The notes under the pieces are model-generated. The model was not told where the DNA came from and searched no databases. It was given only the letters and a program-made list of their open reading frames with translations. From assembly GCA_964609465.1 (NCBI GenBank), contig CAZSSQ010000028.1, positions 1 through 19,553 of the forward strand: DNA of 19,553 nt. The letters run 5' to 3'. Origin of the DNA: CAVSBT01 sp964609465. GTDB taxonomy: Bacteria > Chloroflexota > Dehalococcoidia > DSTF01 > JALHUB01. Positions 19,488 through 19,553 of the stretch are shown here, piece by piece. The position numbers were made by a program, and so were the translations under genes. Positions within the stretch are counted from its first letter, which is position 1; each line of letters opens with the position of its first letter.

Positions 19488-19553
19488 GTGACAGTCTGCC
19501 TAGGTATCCTGTGCGATGAAGCAACCAAAGTCGTCGTCGCAGCTGACAGGATG
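19488..19553 (+). CDS. N-terminal fragment of a probable proteasome-type Ntn hydrolase
   Basis: Twenty-two codons before the window ends. The GTG start has GGTGGAG seven bases upstream; an in-frame ATG at 19449 is possible but would overlap the predicted -10. The peptide MTVCLGILCDEATKVVVAADRM resembles the first strands of proteasome beta/HslV-like proteins, where a Thr exposed after Met removal is the nucleophile and a GADR/AADR-type motif follows. Thr2 and AADR fit. The gene is divergent from the XRE/DUF2851 pair. With so little sequence the call is tentative. Confidence 0.5.
   Translation, partial: MTVCLGILCDEATKVVVAADRM

Overview
The window reads as a high-GC bacterial chromosome fragment of housekeeping genes in short operons. 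GTG/TTG starts, strong third-position G/C bias and several overlapping genes are evident. The gene set (COG2345/SufR-like regulator, AmaP-like protein beside scpB, PF06262-type zincin, DUF2851 protein, PP2C-like/propeller membrane protein next to tsaD) suggests a Chloroflexota genome, probably Dehalococcoidia-like, assembled from a metagenome. That placement is an inference from gene content. No rRNA, tRNA, CRISPR array, insertion sequence or phage gene was recognised.

Layout. (a) 1-2459, minus: an operon of M50 site-2-type protease, HD-domain protein, prephenate dehydrogenase (tyrA) and the start of EPSP synthase (aroA). (b) 2696-4190, plus: a conserved protein of unknown function, a small zincin-type metalloprotease and a four-helix membrane protein. 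(c) 4275-5429, minus: glycerate 2-kinase. (d) 5526-5969, plus: a compact cassette with two perfect GAAC-N4-GTTC (LexA/SOS-type) boxes, a 39-residue zinc-ribbon protein and a 69-residue single-pass membrane protein. (e) 6127-9199, plus: mtaB, an AmaP-like protein, scpB and a YlxP/DUF503 protein. (f) 12942 down to 9268, minus: PAP2 phosphatase, CvpA-like protein, a RodZ-like HTH protein with a PASTA tail, and rimO. (g) 13136-13768, plus: a SufR-like Fe-S regulator ending in a classical U-tract terminator. (h) 14048-17420, plus: a membrane protein with a degenerate PP2C domain and a propeller-like outer domain, translationally coupled to tsaD. (i) 19345 down to 17779, minus: an XRE regulator and a DUF2851 protein. 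(j) 19488 to the end, plus: the start of a probable proteasome-type Ntn hydrolase.

How parts fit together: TsaD makes t6A37 in tRNA and MtaB methylthiolates it to ms2t6A37, so both steps of one anticodon-loop modification are present, and RimO is the ribosomal-protein counterpart of MtaB. ScpB, the RodZ-like protein, the PAP2 phosphatase and CvpA belong to chromosome and envelope maintenance.

Assembly note: the 100-N gap at 17421-17520 is flanked by an identical 55-base duplicate, so the true sequence is almost certainly continuous and tsaD is intact at 336 residues. The best candidate for something undescribed is the SOS-box cassette at 5526-5969. Next are the pseudo-PP2C sensor, the RodZ-PASTA hybrid and the XRE/DUF2851 pair.
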